Numbered from the stretch's first letter, positions 1 through 6,581 are shown. The stretch: DNA of 8,620 nt from Erysipelotrichaceae bacterium (GCA_900759455.1 CAAEVI010000024.1:1-8620); one strand, 5' to 3'. Notes: generated by a model not told the origin, from the sequence alone. Numbers and translations: made by a program.

Positions 1-29
1 GCAGAACTTTTAAAACTTGATTGTTCTGC
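1..29 (+). terminator. Possible terminator hairpin at the left edge
   Basis: GCAGAAC (1-7) can pair with GTTCTGC (23-29) around a 15-nt loop, and T-rich sequence follows from about position 35. This could terminate a plus-strand gene left of the window that converges on sigK, or serve sigK from the other side. The arm may be cut by the window edge and the T tract is not directly adjacent, so the call is weak. Confidence 0.3.
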
Positions 30-117
30 TTCTCATTTTTTGTGATTTTTTCTTTATTTATCGTTAAGAACTTCCCTTAACTAAATGACATTGGGCACGT
101 TCTCTTCCTTTTTTCAC

Positions 118-828
118 TCAGGCCATTGTCTTTTCTTTTCTGCCTGCTTTACGAAAAGCCTTATAGATTTTCAGAAATGCTCTTTTTTCTATACGTGAGA
201 CATATGAGCGGGAAATATGAAGTTCTTGTGCGATTTCTTTCTGCGTCTGTTCCCGTGATCCGTTAAGACCAAATCGTTTGGTAATGATCATCAGTTCACG
301 CTCATCAAGCAAAGAAAGATATTCCTTTAACTGCTTCAGATCTTTCTCCAATTGAATTTTTTCTACAACGCTGCGCTGCGTTGGTGCCGCAATTGCATCC
401 AGCAGCGTAATTTCACTCCCGTCTTTTTCATTGGCAATCGGTTCATTCAATGACACTTCCTGAAAACTGTTGCGGTTTTTCCTTAAATACATCAATATTT
501 CATTTTCAATACAGCGTGAAGCGTATGTTGTCAGTTTTTTTCCCATCTCCGGCCGAAACGAATCAACAGCTTTGATCAATCCGATTGTCCCAATTGAAAT
601 CAGATCATCTGTCTGTGTTTTTTTTATGTCATATTTTTTTACAATATGTGCAACCAAACGAAGATTATGTTCAATCAGTTTCTCACGGGCTTCTCTGTCT
701 TTTTCCGCCAGTAATGCAATACAGCGTTCTTCTTCCTCCTTAGACAATGGTTTTGCGAAACTTTGCGAACGGATATAGCCGGTAAAATAAAACATCTGTG
801 CCAATGCTTCCATTAGCAGCGTAAACAT
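118..828 (-). CDS. sigK: RNA polymerase sigma-K factor, mother-cell late sporulation (pro-sigma-K)
   Basis: Sigma-70 family factor that directs late mother-cell transcription (coat and cortex genes) in endospore formers. The 236-aa product resembles B. subtilis SigK throughout, with IEHNLRLVAHIVKKY and DLISIGTIGLIKAVDSF in region 2, RCIENEI near residue 105, and region 4 helix-turn-helix QTQKEIAQELHISRSYVSRI at about 195-214. A hydrophobic stretch of about 17 residues precedes YIRSQSF, matching the YVKNNAF start of mature B. subtilis sigma-K, so a SpoIVFB-cleaved pro-sequence is inferred. I chose ATG at 828 because AGGTGAT (839-833) is a Shine-Dalgarno for it; an in-frame GTG at 837 lies inside that site and has none of its own. 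The gene is continuous, with no skin-like element at the usual interruption near the IENEI codons. A sigma-E-like promoter lies directly upstream. Confidence 0.94.
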   Translation of the reverse strand: MFTLLMEALAQMFYFTGYIRSQSFAKPLSKEEEERCIALLAEKDREAREKLIEHNLRLVAHIVKKYDIKKTQTDDLISIGTIGLIKAVDSFRPEMGKKLTTYASRCIENEILMYLRKNRNSFQEVSLNEPIANEKDGSEITLLDAIAAPTQRSVVEKIQLEKDLKQLKEYLSLLDERELMIITKRFGLNGSREQTQKEIAQELHISRSYVSRIEKRAFLKIYKAFRKAGRKEKTMA

Positions 829-845
829 CTCTATCACCTGTTTTA

Positions 846-872
846 AATATATGTTTCAAAAACAGACAATAT
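846..872 (-). promoter_or_regulatory. Sigma-E-type promoter of sigK
   Basis: On the minus strand CATATT contains the -35 ATA (872-870). Sixteen nt later comes CATATATT (853-846), close to the sigma-E -10 CATACANT. The predicted start, about 7 nt downstream near 839-840, would put the mRNA 5' end almost at the Shine-Dalgarno AGGTGAT (839-833), giving a leader of only about a dozen nt. In B. subtilis sigK is transcribed by sigma-E with SpoIIID, so the match fits the gene. A SpoIIID site was not identified. Confidence 0.6.
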
Positions 873-1046
873 GTGCCTTTGAGAAATGAAAGATGTTTTC
901 ATCCCTCGTATTTATGAACAAACTTCTGAATTTTTTCTGATTTTTTTTAGAATTTAATCGAAATGATTTCATTTTATTTTGATTTTTGATAAAATTAAGA
1001 AGATTTTATGCAAAGTGAAAGAAGCGCTGTGAAGAGAGGTGTTTCC

Positions 1047-1580
1047 ATGAAAAGTATATATATTGCGGCTACACTGTTGATTTTTTCTCTTTTGACAGGA
1101 TGCAGCAATCCTGCATCAGATTCTTTAAGTGATACCATTCAGGAAAATAATCAAAAAATCAGTGAAAGTGCGGAAGAAAACAGCGAAATCAAAATAGTGC
1201 ACAGCCGTGAAGATGCTACTCATCTGCTGGCACCTAAATGGGAAATAAAAGAGCCTTCGGCGCTGCCGGACGGCTATACGAAAATGGATTATTATGTATA
1301 TGATAAAGACATGGTGGAGATCCGTTATAATGATGATGACAATCAAAACGAACTATACTATCGTACCAGTACGCGAAAAGGAGACATCAGCGGCAACTCC
1401 CATCAGTATACAGAAGAAAAAAGCATATCCAGCGAAAATATCGATAAGATCCATGTAAAAGGAAGCGGCGATCTGTGGATGGTTGCGATATGGGAAGAGG
1501 ATGATCTTTCTTTTTCCATCACATTTGAAAAAGGCTTGACACAAGATGAGCTTGTTTCAATGATTGACTCCATAAAATAA
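1047..1580 (+). CDS. Lipoprotein with DUF4367-like C-terminal domain
   Basis: Membrane-anchored extracytoplasmic lipoprotein of 177 aa, function unknown. The start is ATG 1047, preceded by GAGAGGTG at 6-nt spacing; an upstream in-frame ATG at 1008 would add 13 charged residues ahead of the signal peptide and has no clear ribosome site. Signal peptide residues 1-18 end in lipobox LTGC, so Cys19 should be lipidated. A low-complexity Ser/Asp/Glu/Asn linker covers about 20-55. Residues 60-177 resemble DUF4367: a segment around LPDGY, then WMVAIWEEDDLSFSITF and a terminal DELVSMIDSI helix. That domain often occurs in proteins linked to envelope stress or anti-sigma regulation, which is context rather than proof. 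The gene is divergent from sigK and ends at a strong terminator, so it is probably monocistronic. Confidence 0.85.
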   Translation: MKSIYIAATLLIFSLLTGCSNPASDSLSDTIQENNQKISESAEENSEIKIVHSREDATHLLAPKWEIKEPSALPDGYTKMDYYVYDKDMVEIRYNDDDNQNELYYRTSTRKGDISGNSHQYTEEKSISSENIDKIHVKGSGDLWMVAIWEEDDLSFSITFEKGLTQDELVSMIDSIK

Positions 1581-1588
1581 AAGTGAAT

Positions 1589-1612
1589 GATTCCGGCAAC
1601 GGAATCTTTTTT
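1589..1612 (+). terminator. Rho-independent terminator of the lipoprotein gene
   Basis: GATTCCG (1589-1595) pairs perfectly with CGGAATC (1600-1606) around a GCAA tetraloop and is followed by six T residues (1607-1612). It begins 8 nt after the lipoprotein stop codon and separates that gene from the T-box promoter. Confidence 0.88.
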
Positions 1613-1652
1613 ATGTTCTTTTCATAATATTTCAGAAACTTTCAGAAATATA

Positions 1653-1681
1653 TTGACATAATCTTTCAATTTTAATAAAAT
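1653..1681 (+). promoter_or_regulatory. Sigma-A promoter of the T-box/cstA unit
   Basis: Consensus -35 TTGACA (1653-1658), a 17-nt spacer and -10 TAAAAT (1676-1681). Transcription would start near 1688, just ahead of T-box Stem I. The near-consensus hexamers suggest constitutive initiation, leaving control to the T-box. Confidence 0.8.
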
Positions 1682-1689
1682 AACACAGT

Positions 1690-1978
1690 ATTCAATATTT
1701 AAAAGCGATGATCAAGACATGTCTGTTCCTCGTCACTTCACACAGAGAGCCATTGTTTGCTGAAAGATGGCGGAGCCGGAAACAGTCCTCACTTGCTAGC
1801 TGTAAACCGAAAGCTGTCCGTAGTTAGTAGGAGATACCGTTTTTTCAACGTTATATGAAAATCTGTCTTTTTGATAAGTCAGGCAAAGTGGCAGCAATGC
1901 AAGCTGAGTGGTACCGCGGAAACAGGGTTTTCGTCTTAGCGCAGAAATTCTTTCTGCATTAAGATGATAACCCTTTTT
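1690..1978 (+). promoter_or_regulatory. T-box leader, probable tRNA-Leu (CTC specifier)
   Basis: This is a transcriptional T-box that reads uncharged tRNA. Stem I begins at AGCGATGA (1704-1711). It contains the AG-bulge motif AGAGAGCC (1744-1751) and GCTGAAAG (1759-1766) capped by GCCAT/ATGGC, and its 3' side is GGAAACAGTCCTCACTTGC (1778-1796). Placing the specifier between helices CTGTTCC/GGAAACAG and AGCGA/TTGCT gives CTC (1788-1790) followed by A. The T-box motif TGGTACCGCGG lies at 1909-1919. The antiterminator is explicit: GCTGAG (1903-1908) pairs with CTTAGC (1935-1940), the 7-nt TGGTACC bulge is next, and GCG (1916-1918) pairs with CGT (1932-1934). TGGT in the bulge would pair with an ACCA tRNA end (discriminator A), consistent with tRNA-Leu. 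Class and mechanism are near certain; the codon is an inference from hand folding. Confidence 0.93.
1925..1978 (+). terminator. T-box regulated terminator
   Basis: Long hairpin: GGGTT (1925-1929) pairs with AACCC (1969-1973), TCGTCTTA pairs with TAAGATGA, and GCAGAAA pairs with TTTCTGC around a TTC loop, followed by five T residues (1974-1978). Its 5' arm includes 1932-1940, the same bases that close the antiterminator, so the two folds exclude each other. Confidence 0.92.
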
Positions 1979-2006
1979 AAATATTGAATAAAGGGAGGAA
2001 TATTGT

Positions 2007-3704
2007 ATGAATGGATTACTTTTACTCGGAATCACCAGTGTGATTCTTATTGGGGCTTATCTTCTTTATGGGCGCTATCTTGTAAAAAGCTGGGGCATTG
2101 ACCCTAATGCCAAAACACCTGCCATAGAGAAGGAAGACGGAACAGACTTTGTTCCAAGCAGCAAATGGGAAGTATTTGCTCATCAGTTTTCATCGATTGC
2201 CGGTGCAGGTCCTGTAACCGGTCCGGTCATGGCCATGATGTGGGGATGGCTTCCGGCTTTTCTTTGGATCGTTGTCGGCGGTATCTTTTTTGGGGCCGTA
2301 CAGGATTTCGGAGCTTTATACGCATCCGTAAAATCTCATGGAAAATCAATGGGACAACTGATCGAAGATTATATCGGCAAAAAGGGACGCCGTCTGTTTT
2401 TTCTGTTTGCCTGGCTGTTCACGCTGTTAGTCATCGCAGCCTTTGCAGATATGGTGGCAGGAACATTAAACGGCTTTTCTGCTGAAGGAGCAAAGCTGCA
2501 GCCAAATGCAGCTGCCGGATCGATTTCCATTTTGTATGTATTTGTTGCCATTGCTTTCGGATTATTCTTGAGAAAAACAAAGATCGGCGGATGGAAACAG
2601 GTCGTTATTGCGATTGTTTTGATCATTGCCATGCTCGCTGCCGGTATCGCATGCCCGCTTTATTTGGATAAATCATCATGGATCTATATTGTTTTTATCT
2701 ATATTTTCTTTGCGTCTGTCACTCCTATGTGGTTATTGAAACAGCCTCGTGACTATATGACGACATTTCTGTTCATTGCCATGATCATTGCGGCAATTGT
2801 CGGAGTATTCATCAGTAACCCTCAGATTTCTACTCCTCTTTACACCGGTTTCACTTCTGAAAGCGGAAGTTATCTGTTCCCGACCCTGTTTGTTACAATT
2901 GCCTGCGGAGCTGTCAGCGGTTTCCATTCTCTGGTATCCAGTGAAACAAGCAGCAAACAGATCAGCAACGAAAAAGATATGCTTCAGGTTGGATACGGCA
3001 GCATGCTGCTGGAATCACTTCTCGCCGTTTTAGTCATCGTTGTTGTCGGTTCCCTGGCCAGTCTGAGTGCCAGCGGTGTACTGGACAGTTCCTTAAGCGC
3101 CATGGCCATGGCGGAAGGAGCTACACCGTTTACCAAGTTCTCTGTTGGCGTTACCGGACTCATAGCTCAGCTGGGATTGCCGCAGGAATGGGGATTGTGC
3201 ATCATGACAATGTTTGTATCCGCACTTGCGCTGACTTCTCTGGATGCCGTTGCACGTATCGGCCGTATGTCTTTCCAGGAATTCTTCGAAAACAATAATG
3301 AAACAGAGAAAAACGGAATCATTTCTTTCCTGACAAATAAATATGTCGCCACAGTCATTACTCTGTTAGGCGGTTATCTGCTCTCTTTAGGCGGATACAA
3401 CAATATTTGGCCGTTATTTGGTTCAGCTAATCAGCTGCTTGCCGCTATGGTCTTGATCGTACTTTCTGTATTCCTGAAAGTCACAGGACGAAAAGGATTC
3501 ATGCTGTATGCACCAATGATCGCCATGCTTGTCATTACCATGACATCTTTAGGTATCTCCATCTACAATATCTGCATGAAACTGTTTGTCAGTGGAGGTT
3601 TTGTATTCATGACAGACGGTCTGCAATTGATCGTAGCCATCTTATTAGTCGCTTTAGGCTTATTGATTACTTTTTCATCCGGAAAGAAATTAGTCAAAGC
3701 CTGA
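2007..3704 (+). CDS. cstA: CstA-family transporter (carbon starvation protein A)
   Basis: Integral membrane transporter of 565 aa. Characterised family members import pyruvate (E. coli CstA, BtsT), and CstA has also been linked to peptide use; the substrate here cannot be read from sequence. Family signatures are all present: GAGPVTGPVMA near residue 66, QDFGALYASVKSHGKS about 99-114, GFHSLVSSETSSKQI about 305-319, ALTSLDAVARIGRM about 410-423 and WPLFGSANQLLAAMVL about 468-483. Many hydrophobic helices run throughout. It is shorter than E. coli CstA (about 700 aa) and matches the compact Gram-positive form. Start ATG 2007 follows AGGGAGG at 8 nt. It is the only gene downstream of the T-box and is followed by a terminator, so it should be induced when the cognate tRNA is uncharged. 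The leader favours an amino-acid or peptide-related role, which is inference. Confidence 0.95.
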   Translation: MNGLLLLGITSVILIGAYLLYGRYLVKSWGIDPNAKTPAIEKEDGTDFVPSSKWEVFAHQFSSIAGAGPVTGPVMAMMWGWLPAFLWIVVGGIFFGAVQDFGALYASVKSHGKSMGQLIEDYIGKKGRRLFFLFAWLFTLLVIAAFADMVAGTLNGFSAEGAKLQPNAAAGSISILYVFVAIAFGLFLRKTKIGGWKQVVIAIVLIIAMLAAGIACPLYLDKSSWIYIVFIYIFFASVTPMWLLKQPRDYMTTFLFIAMIIAAIVGVFISNPQISTPLYTGFTSESGSYLFPTLFVTIACGAVSGFHSLVSSETSSKQISNEKDMLQVGYGSMLLESLLAVLVIVVVGSLASLSASGVLDSSLSAMAMAEGATPFTKFSVGVTGLIAQLGLPQEWGLCIMTMFVSALALTSLDAVARIGRMSFQEFFENNNETEKNGIISFLTNKYVATVITLLGGYLLSLGGYNNIWPLFGSANQLLAAMVLIVLSVFLKVTGRKGFMLYAPMIAMLVITMTSLGISIYNICMKLFVSGGFVFMTDGLQLIVAILLVALGLLITFSSGKKLVKA

Positions 3705-3733
3705 TATATCTTATCAAGCTAAATCGCTTCAGC

Positions 3734-3766
3734 AAAAGGCCAGGCATCAAAATGCCCGGCCTTTTT
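3734..3766 (+). terminator. Terminator of cstA
   Basis: GGCCaGGCAT (3738-3747) pairs with ATGCCcGGCC (3752-3761) with one A/C mismatch around a short CAAA loop. Four A residues precede it and five T residues follow, so it can act on both strands. It lies about 30 nt after the cstA stop. Confidence 0.88.
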
Positions 3767-3803
3767 GATGCCGAAGTGAATGACCGGATGAATATATTGA
3801 TTT

Positions 3804-3862
3804 CCAAAACAATAAAACACATGGATATTTCCTGTTGGATACAGGATAACACCCATGTGTTT
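3804..3862 (-). terminator. Terminator of the spoIIA-353-aa gene unit
   Basis: AAACACATGG (3815-3824) pairs perfectly with CCATGTGTTT (3853-3862). The apical part holds a second stem, TCCTG/CAGGA. Read on the minus strand the hairpin is followed by TTTTATTGTTTT, a usable U tract. It lies about 70 nt beyond the stop of the 353-aa gene and opposes the cstA terminator. Confidence 0.7.
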
Positions 3863-3930
3863 AGGTAGTATCGTTCAATAGATATTCCTATATATAACAA
3901 AAACAAGTTATGATTCAGTTCAAAACAATT

Positions 3931-4992
3931 TTATTGTTCCGGTATAAACGGCTGATAATGCAGGGCAAAACTGATTTTGCTGTTTAGATCTTCCAATACG
4001 ATCATAAATGCATCTTTGTCGAACACTGCCAGATCGATGTAGGAATAATTCGTTCCGATTGCACCGCCAATCGTTCTTGCAATTGCTAACGGATGCAGAA
4101 GTTCATTGAGTTTTTTCTCCATGGTCTGACGTACAAGGGCGTTTTTTTCATCCTCGTACGGATTATCGTAATAAAGGTAGCCATATTCACCGCCTTTATC
4201 GCGAAAATCAAGACAGGAATCATAATTTTTCTGTAAAATTTCCTCTTGCAGCAGTGAGTTCGTCGTAATGATCAGCTTCATATCATGACGCAATGAGTCA
4301 TCATTTGTTTCTTCATTGATCTTATAAGCCATATAGATATTTGTCGGTTCATGATACTCCATCCACTCCTGATCGATGACGATATCACATACATCTTCAT
4401 AAAAATTAGGCAGCAGGCAGAAATTCTCACAATCTGACAACGGTTTATCGACTGCCTGTACGCTGGCAATACGCGCTTCCAGCTCCAGCTCTCCCAGAAA
4501 AAGTTCCAGCATATACGCTGACATTTCCCGCTTGCGGTCCTCATCGGCAATATCTGCAAACCCCGGACAATACATAGATACATGCAGACAATGATTTACT
4601 GTGTCGATTTCATAAAAGACCGTAAAATCCGCACCGGTATATGTTTTGTCTTTGATTTTAAGCAATGCATTTCTTGCTTTGGCAGAATAAGGCGGAAGCC
4701 ATGCATTGATGATCCAGTCCTCCACCAGCTCTTTCGGTGCGCACTGTTTCATCAGTTCTGTAATATACTGGACTGTCTTGCTCGGTCCGGTATCAAATGT
4801 CATTTCGAAAAAACCGTCTTCATTCAACTCGATCTCCACTTTACAGCCGCAGACTCTCTCCAGTTCCACGTTGATTTCCCGAATCAGATCGGCTGTACGC
4901 TGCTCATCCTGTACACGCAGAGCATCTTCCAGTTCCGGTTTTCTCAGTAAAAAATATTTCCAAAAACTTTGAATCCGATGTTTACAATTCAT
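3931..4992 (-). CDS. Cytosolic protein of unknown function, last gene of the spoIIA unit
   Basis: A 353-aa acidic protein with no signal peptide or membrane segment; I cannot assign it to a named family. It opens with a helical basic/aromatic stretch (FWKYF at 10-14). A mixed alpha/beta region with EDWIINAWLPPY around 91-102 follows, then a central region with acidic runs. Near the C-terminus is a Gly-rich segment followed by a hydrophobic strand, GGAIGTNYSYIDLAVFDKDA at 309-328, which looks like a conserved core. From memory this layout recalls uncharacterised FWxWF-type proteins, but that is not a firm match. The start chosen is ATG 4992, 6 nt after GAGGG; ATG 4998 abuts that site. It begins 39 nt after the sigF stop with no terminator between, so co-transcription under Spo0A is likely. 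In B. subtilis the spoVA genes follow sigF; none is seen here. Confidence 0.85.
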   Translation of the reverse strand: MNCKHRIQSFWKYFLLRKPELEDALRVQDEQRTADLIREINVELERVCGCKVEIELNEDGFFEMTFDTGPSKTVQYITELMKQCAPKELVEDWIINAWLPPYSAKARNALLKIKDKTYTGADFTVFYEIDTVNHCLHVSMYCPGFADIADEDRKREMSAYMLELFLGELELEARIASVQAVDKPLSDCENFCLLPNFYEDVCDIVIDQEWMEYHEPTNIYMAYKINEETNDDSLRHDMKLIITTNSLLQEEILQKNYDSCLDFRDKGGEYGYLYYDNPYEDEKNALVRQTMEKKLNELLHPLAIARTIGGAIGTNYSYIDLAVFDKDAFMIVLEDLNSKISFALHYQPFIPEQ

Positions 4993-5031
4993 AAGCATCC
5001 CTCTTTCCGCACCTCATTATAACATGGCTGC

Positions 5032-5760
5032 CTATGTATTCACCAGCCGATTTTTCAGCTTGGCCAGCACCTTTCGTTCCATCCTTGATACCTGAACCTG
5101 CGAAACATTGAGCCGTTGAGCAATCTGCTCCTGTTTCATGCCCATATCATAACGATAATGCAGCAACAGCTGTTCCCGCTGCGGAAGTTTCATAATCTCC
5201 TGCCGCAGCGAAACCTGCATGGTCACGTCTTTCTGATTTGTATCTGCCACTTTATCCTGCAGCACGATCGGCGATCCGTCATTTTCATAAATGATCTCAT
5301 CAAAAGAAACAGTGAACTGATTGGCTTCAAACGCCAAGATAACATCGGAAAGATCAAGATTACAGGCTTCCGCAATTTCCTCGTAGGTTACCTCTCTTTG
5401 CAGTTTCTGCTGCAGTTCATCACGAACCTTGAGCATCTGCAGATAATTTTCTTTCATGGAACGGGAAATACGCATGCTTCCGTCATCTCGAAAAAAACGC
5501 TTGATTTCACCCAAAATGATCGGCACCGCATATGTCGAGAATTTCACCTGATAACTCAGATCAAAATGATTCAATGCCTTCATCAGGCCCACGCATCCAA
5601 TCTGCACCAGCTCTTCGTAAGATACACGTGACGAAGAGAAACGTTTTGCCAGCGCATAGACCAGCGGACGGTTACGTGTCACAAAAACATCCTTAGCTTC
5701 TTTTGATCCCTTTTGAATCGCTTCAATGAGCGCTTCATTATTAAGTTCTTCCAGTTTCAC
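5032..5760 (-). CDS. sigF: RNA polymerase sigma-F factor, forespore-specific
   Basis: First compartment-specific sigma factor of sporulation, active in the forespore and held by the anti-sigma factor SpoIIAB. The 242-aa product has region 2 at about 26-96 (YEELVQIGCVGLMKALNHFD, FSTYAVPIILGEIKRFFRDD), the SRSMKE segment typical of sigma-F/sigma-G at 99-104, region 3 to about 150, and region 4 with QEQIAQRLNVSQVQVSRMER at 210-229. Length is close to B. subtilis SigF (255 aa). Sequence alone fits sigma-F or sigma-G, but the position directly after spoIIAB decides for sigma-F. The start is GTG at 5760, overlapping the spoIIAB stop in GTGA; only a weak purine-rich site precedes it, so translation is probably coupled to spoIIAB. 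Confidence 0.96.
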   Translation of the reverse strand: MKLEELNNEALIEAIQKGSKEAKDVFVTRNRPLVYALAKRFSSSRVSYEELVQIGCVGLMKALNHFDLSYQVKFSTYAVPIILGEIKRFFRDDGSMRISRSMKENYLQMLKVRDELQQKLQREVTYEEIAEACNLDLSDVILAFEANQFTVSFDEIIYENDGSPIVLQDKVADTNQKDVTMQVSLRQEIMKLPQREQLLLHYRYDMGMKQEQIAQRLNVSQVQVSRMERKVLAKLKNRLVNT

Positions 5761-6173
5761 TTCAGTCTTTTCTCTATATGAAGATTCGTTCCTGTACCAG
5801 GTTTTGAATCCACCTTGAATACATCCGCAAAACTCTGCATAATCGTAAATCCCATCCCGCTTCGTTCCAGATCTTCTCGGCTTGTGTATAATGGCTGCAT
5901 TGCCTGCTCAACATCAGCAATGCCGCATCCCTGATCGTACAGATCGATAATGATAATTTCATCGTCATAACATATTTCCAAGAAGATATCACCGTCATCC
6001 TTTCCTGCGTAACCGTGAATCATGGCATTCACGACACCCTCGGCAATAATGGTCTTGATCTCCATCAAAGTTTCCATTGACAGATGCAGCGGAGCCAGAA
6101 AAGCAACGACACTCGTACGGGCAAACACTTCGTTTTCCAACATGCTTTTAAATACCAGCTTCATTTCATTCAT
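5757..6173 (-). CDS. spoIIAB: SpoIIAB, anti-sigma-F factor and serine kinase
   Basis: GHKL-fold protein of 138 aa that binds sigma-F and also phosphorylates SpoIIAA using ATP, in the cytoplasm. The ATP-binding motifs are complete: the N box with catalytic Glu45 and Asn49 (EGVVNAMIHGY), the G1 box DQGCGI with Asp80, the ATP-lid region around 95-103 and the G2 box ERSGMGFTIM at 103-112. Arg19 in ENEVFARTSV aligns with B. subtilis Arg20, a residue that contacts SpoIIAA and sigma-F. Length is close to the B. subtilis protein (146 aa). The ATG overlaps the spoIIAA stop as ATGA and has its own ribosome site, GAGGG, 6 nt upstream. The ATGA and GTGA overlaps on either side should keep antagonist, anti-sigma and sigma factor in near-fixed proportion. 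Confidence 0.98.
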   Translation of the reverse strand: MNEMKLVFKSMLENEVFARTSVVAFLAPLHLSMETLMEIKTIIAEGVVNAMIHGYAGKDDGDIFLEICYDDEIIIIDLYDQGCGIADVEQAMQPLYTSREDLERSGMGFTIMQSFADVFKVDSKPGTGTNLHIEKRLK

Positions 6174-6487
6174 TTTCTTCCCTCACTTTTTTCACAGCGA
6201 ATGATCTGAAAGATTCCAGACATTTCAAAGATTTTCTTATTTACATCTGACAGATTGCATATGACCACTTCTCCATGGAGTTTCTGCATCTGTCTGTAAC
6301 GTGCCAACACATATCCGATACCGGTACTGTCTACAAAAGTTACGCTGGCGAAATCAAGTTTCAGCACCTGCGGCCGAAAACGTTCAATCAAAGCGATGCT
6401 CTCTTCTTTTAGCCGCATGACACTGAGATTATCCAACTCTCCGTCAAAATAAAAACGGAGCATATCCTTTTTATGCTCATATTTCAT
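6170..6487 (-). CDS. spoIIAA: SpoIIAA, anti-anti-sigma factor (STAS domain)
   Basis: Small cytoplasmic STAS-domain protein of 105 aa. Its dephosphorylated form binds SpoIIAB and frees sigma-F; SpoIIAB inactivates it by phosphorylation and SpoIIE reactivates it. The key motif FVDSTGIG carries Ser54, which aligns with the phosphorylated Ser58 of B. subtilis. GELDN near 16-20 and the C-terminal KIFEMSGIFQIIR are also characteristic. The reading frame stays open upstream to 6580, but the added sequence is not STAS-like. ATG 6487 follows an ideal GGAGGG (6498-6493) at 5 nt, so that start is used. It is first in the spoIIA operon, preceded by two Spo0A boxes. Confidence 0.97.
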   Translation of the reverse strand: MKYEHKKDMLRFYFDGELDNLSVMRLKEESIALIERFRPQVLKLDFASVTFVDSTGIGYVLARYRQMQKLHGEVVICNLSDVNKKIFEMSGIFQIIRCEKSEGRK

Positions 6488-6514
6488 ATCAACCCTCCAC
6501 TGAAACAGTAACAT

Positions 6515-6541
6515 AAATTCCCGCCAGATAGGCCGGTTTCG
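6515..6541 (-). promoter_or_regulatory. Possible sigma-H promoter of spoIIA
   Basis: Minus-strand GAATTT (6520-6515) matches the sigma-H -10 core GAATWW. CGAAA (6541-6537), 18 nt before that GAA, is a partial match to the -35 core GGAWW. The -35 overlaps the proximal Spo0A box, as is common at Spo0A-activated promoters. A start near 6508 would leave about 20 nt to the spoIIAA ATG. The -10 is good and the -35 poor; the call leans on the known sigma-H control of spoIIA in B. subtilis. Confidence 0.4.
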
Positions 6542-6546
6542 ACAAA
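6538..6546 (-). promoter_or_regulatory. Spo0A box, proximal to spoIIAA
   Basis: Minus strand TTTGTCGAA is an exact match to the Spo0A-box consensus TTTGTCRAA. It begins a 12-bp direct repeat (CTGTTTGTCGAA) shared with the distal box, lies 17 nt from the GAATTT -10 candidate and overlaps its weak -35. Confidence 0.8.
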
Positions 6547-6572
6547 CAGTGCCAGAAAATCCGAAACAAACG

Positions 6573-6581
6573 TTCGACAAA
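6573..6581 (-). promoter_or_regulatory. Spo0A box, distal to spoIIAA
   Basis: Second exact TTTGTCGAA, same orientation, 35 bp upstream of the first. The 12-bp identity CTGTTTGTCGAA is at 6584-6573 and 6549-6538. Two perfect 9-mers this close, directly before spoIIAA, are very unlikely by chance. Confidence 0.8.

Noticed and set aside
63..81. GTTAAG/CTTAAC hairpin after sigK as its terminator
   Set aside because: On the minus strand it is followed by purine-rich sequence, not a T tract, so it does not qualify as an intrinsic terminator.
1796..2035. Minus-strand open frame of 79 codons across the T-box region
   Set aside because: It lies entirely over the structured T-box leader and the cstA start; the open frame is a by-product of that RNA sequence.
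4015..4023. A third exact TTTGTCGAA (Spo0A box) on the plus strand
   Set aside because: It lies deep inside the 353-aa gene, encodes conserved-looking residues there (FDKD on the minus strand), and is not near any promoter. Treated as chance.
5010..5045. TGAATA and TATAAT-like elements between sigF and the 353-aa gene as a separate promoter
   Set aside because: The spacing is only 15 nt for sigma-A and about 10 nt for a sigma-F/G pairing, so no convincing promoter is formed.
6488..6580. N-terminal extension of spoIIAA to an upstream ATG at 6580
   Set aside because: It would overlay the Spo0A boxes and promoter, lacks a ribosome site, and the added residues do not resemble SpoIIAA; ATG 6487 has GGAGGG at ideal spacing.
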